From JAJEFO01 sp965214325 (GTDB lineage Bacteria > Pseudomonadota > Alphaproteobacteria > Rhodobacterales > Rhodobacteraceae), in assembly GCA_965214325.1 (NCBI GenBank), contig CBDCBG010000006.1, positions 1,798,001-1,862,000 of the forward strand: a stretch of DNA of 64,000 bases, in the 5' to 3' direction. Each line of letters opens with the position of its first letter. Positions within the stretch are counted from its first letter, which is position 1. The notes below the pieces were generated by a model. It did not search any database, was not told where the DNA came from, and saw only the letters and a list, made by a program, of their open reading frames with translations. Both the position numbers and the translations under genes were made by a program. This document shows positions 63,059 through 64,000 of this stretch, piece after piece.

Positions 63059-63638
63059 TCTTCACCTTGACATGCTTGTCCTGCCCGTAATGCAGAAGAC
63101 CAGCCAGTGCATCACTGGAAGGGATCGCAGGACGGATTTCTCTCGCCGGAAGACTCTCCGGACGTCGATTCCCGTGCCAAAGTGGACCAGGCATTTTCAC
63201 GCCTTGCCAGTCGAGGCACGGCCCTTCGCCCGACGCGCGGACCTTGCGACTGCCCCAGGAAGCGCTCTCGCTCTCGCTTGGGTTTGCTGACGCCTCCTGC
63301 AGATGGCATCGCCAAGGCGACTGCATTCATGGGCTATCGGGTTCTGCAGGTTTCTTCCTGAATGGCGACCAACCGGTTGGGACTTTCCACGCAGGTGCCT
63401 GCCAAGCTGAACTGCATGACCGACGGTCCGCCCCGCACAAGCAAGGCGAGACGACAATTAATCGGAACTTCCGGCCGGCAATCCGCTCCTGTTCCCGTCC
63501 AACGCGCTGAAATGCAACAGCTTCCCGCCGCCAGCGGTGCGGACTTGCCGGGATTAGCCATTACATAAGAAGTCCCTTGACTTCGCCAGAAGAACATCTT
63601 AAAGACGCATCAACAGGCAAGAAACAACTTACATAAGC
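63059..63638. other. Gap between rne and the last IS gene
   Basis: About 580 bp without recognisable genes; frames here are short and lack family features. The left end of the IS1634-type element probably lies between about 63,540 and 63,630, but no repeat could be matched because its other end is outside the window. Confidence 0.4.
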
Positions 63639-64000
63639 ATGTCCATCCGAATCGACGTGATCCCGAACCAGTTCGGAACCAGGGCCGTCCTCCTCAGGAA
63701 GACATGGTGCGAGGGGCGGCGCGTGCGGCACAAGACCGTCGCCAACCTCTCGGGCCTCGATCCCGCCGTCGTCGACGGGTTCCGCGCCGTGCTCAGGGGC
63801 GGGCTCGTCCTCGACGACCCCCGCAAGGCCTTCGCGATCCGCCGGGCCCTGCCTCACGGTCACGCGGCCGCCGTGCTCGGCACGATGAAGCGGCTCGGCT
63901 TCAGGCGCCTCCTCGGGCGCAGGAAGGAGCGGAGCCGGGAACTCGCGCTCGCCGCCGTCGCGGCGCGGGTCCTCGACCCCGCCTCGAAGCTCGCCACCGC
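63639..64000 (+). CDS. IS1634-family transposase, N-terminal part (cut by window end)
   Basis: About 120 residues: SIRIDVIPNQFGTRAVLLRK, KTVANLSGLDPAVVDGFRAV, PHGHAAAVLGTMKRLGFRRL and AARVLDPASKLAT. It resembles the split transposase at 35061-41998 more than copies 1 and 2. The frame is open to the window edge. Third kind of IS1634-family element in the window. Confidence 0.88.
   Translation, partial: MSIRIDVIPNQFGTRAVLLRKTWCEGRRVRHKTVANLSGLDPAVVDGFRAVLRGGLVLDDPRKAFAIRRALPHGHAAAVLGTMKRLGFRRLLGRRKERSRELALAAVAARVLDPASKLAT

Noticed and set aside
1..64000. tRNA, rRNA and prophage genes
   Set aside because: No cloverleaf-like tRNA sequence, no rRNA segment and no phage structural genes were recognised by reading; a covariance search was not possible.

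Overview
The window looks like a piece of a high-GC alphaproteobacterial chromosome, most likely Rhodobacterales/Rhodobacteraceae. Its housekeeping backbone (xerD, a CorC-like CNNM/CBS protein, a MotA/MotB-like pair, a DUF2125 protein, tyrC-hisC, mmsA, coaD, a DUF1476 ATPase zeta-type inhibitor, purC-purS-purQ, dctB-dctD and an RNase E with a long charged tail) is typical of that group. No rRNA, tRNA or CRISPR array was seen. Layout: 1-1137 is the end of an unidentified gene followed by xerD. 1479-5658 is an insertion-sequence patch between xerD and the CorC-like gene: an intact IS1634-family element, an internally deleted IS110 transposase and a frameshifted solitary tnpB. 5869-11131 holds the CorC-like gene and a MotA/TolQ + OmpA pair whose long coiled coil contains six exact-period 105-bp repeats. 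12402-22152 is a divergent sugar-acid catabolic locus. On the minus strand it has an RbsB-type binding protein, ABC ATPase, permease, GntR/FCD regulator, ABM-domain protein, HpaI-type aldolase and D-2-hydroxyacid dehydrogenase. On the plus strand it has a Gfo/Idh/MocA dehydrogenase and a D-apionate-lactonase-like protein. 22847-28843 is ordinary backbone (chaC, DUF2125, tyrC, hisC, a 5'-nucleotidase). 28844-42030 is a nest of mobile elements inserted into one another. One element (29344-31549) has an IS630 element in the CTAG at its right end, and that IS630 is itself split by a second IS1634 copy. Beside it an older IS1634-family transposase is split by a 5,169-bp transposon carrying a DDE transposase, an ExeA/TniB-type ATPase, a RecA-like RepA-type ATPase, a TOPRIM primase-like protein and a zinc-ribbon protein. 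42187-51760 is backbone again (mmsA, CBS protein, coaD, DUF1476, purC, purS, a zinc alcohol dehydrogenase, purQ, dctBD). 52012-59843 is a second mobile region: a large serine recombinase split exactly by an IS66-type element that carries a deleted adenine methylase, plus a DruA(DUF4338)-ISAs1 fusion transposase. 60497-63058 is rne, and the window ends inside another IS1634-family transposase. Three insertions could be undone on paper. Removing each element plus one copy of its target duplication (GTTGTACC, ACGAC, ATGAAC) restores a total length divisible by three and a continuous protein, which fixes their boundaries and order. The most interesting candidates are the transposon at 36507-41675 that couples a DDE/AAA transposition module to replication-type helicase and primase genes; the lactonase/aldolase sugar-acid locus; the MotAB-like pair with the expanded repeat coiled coil; and the IS66 derivative with a dead methylase and convergent tnpC.
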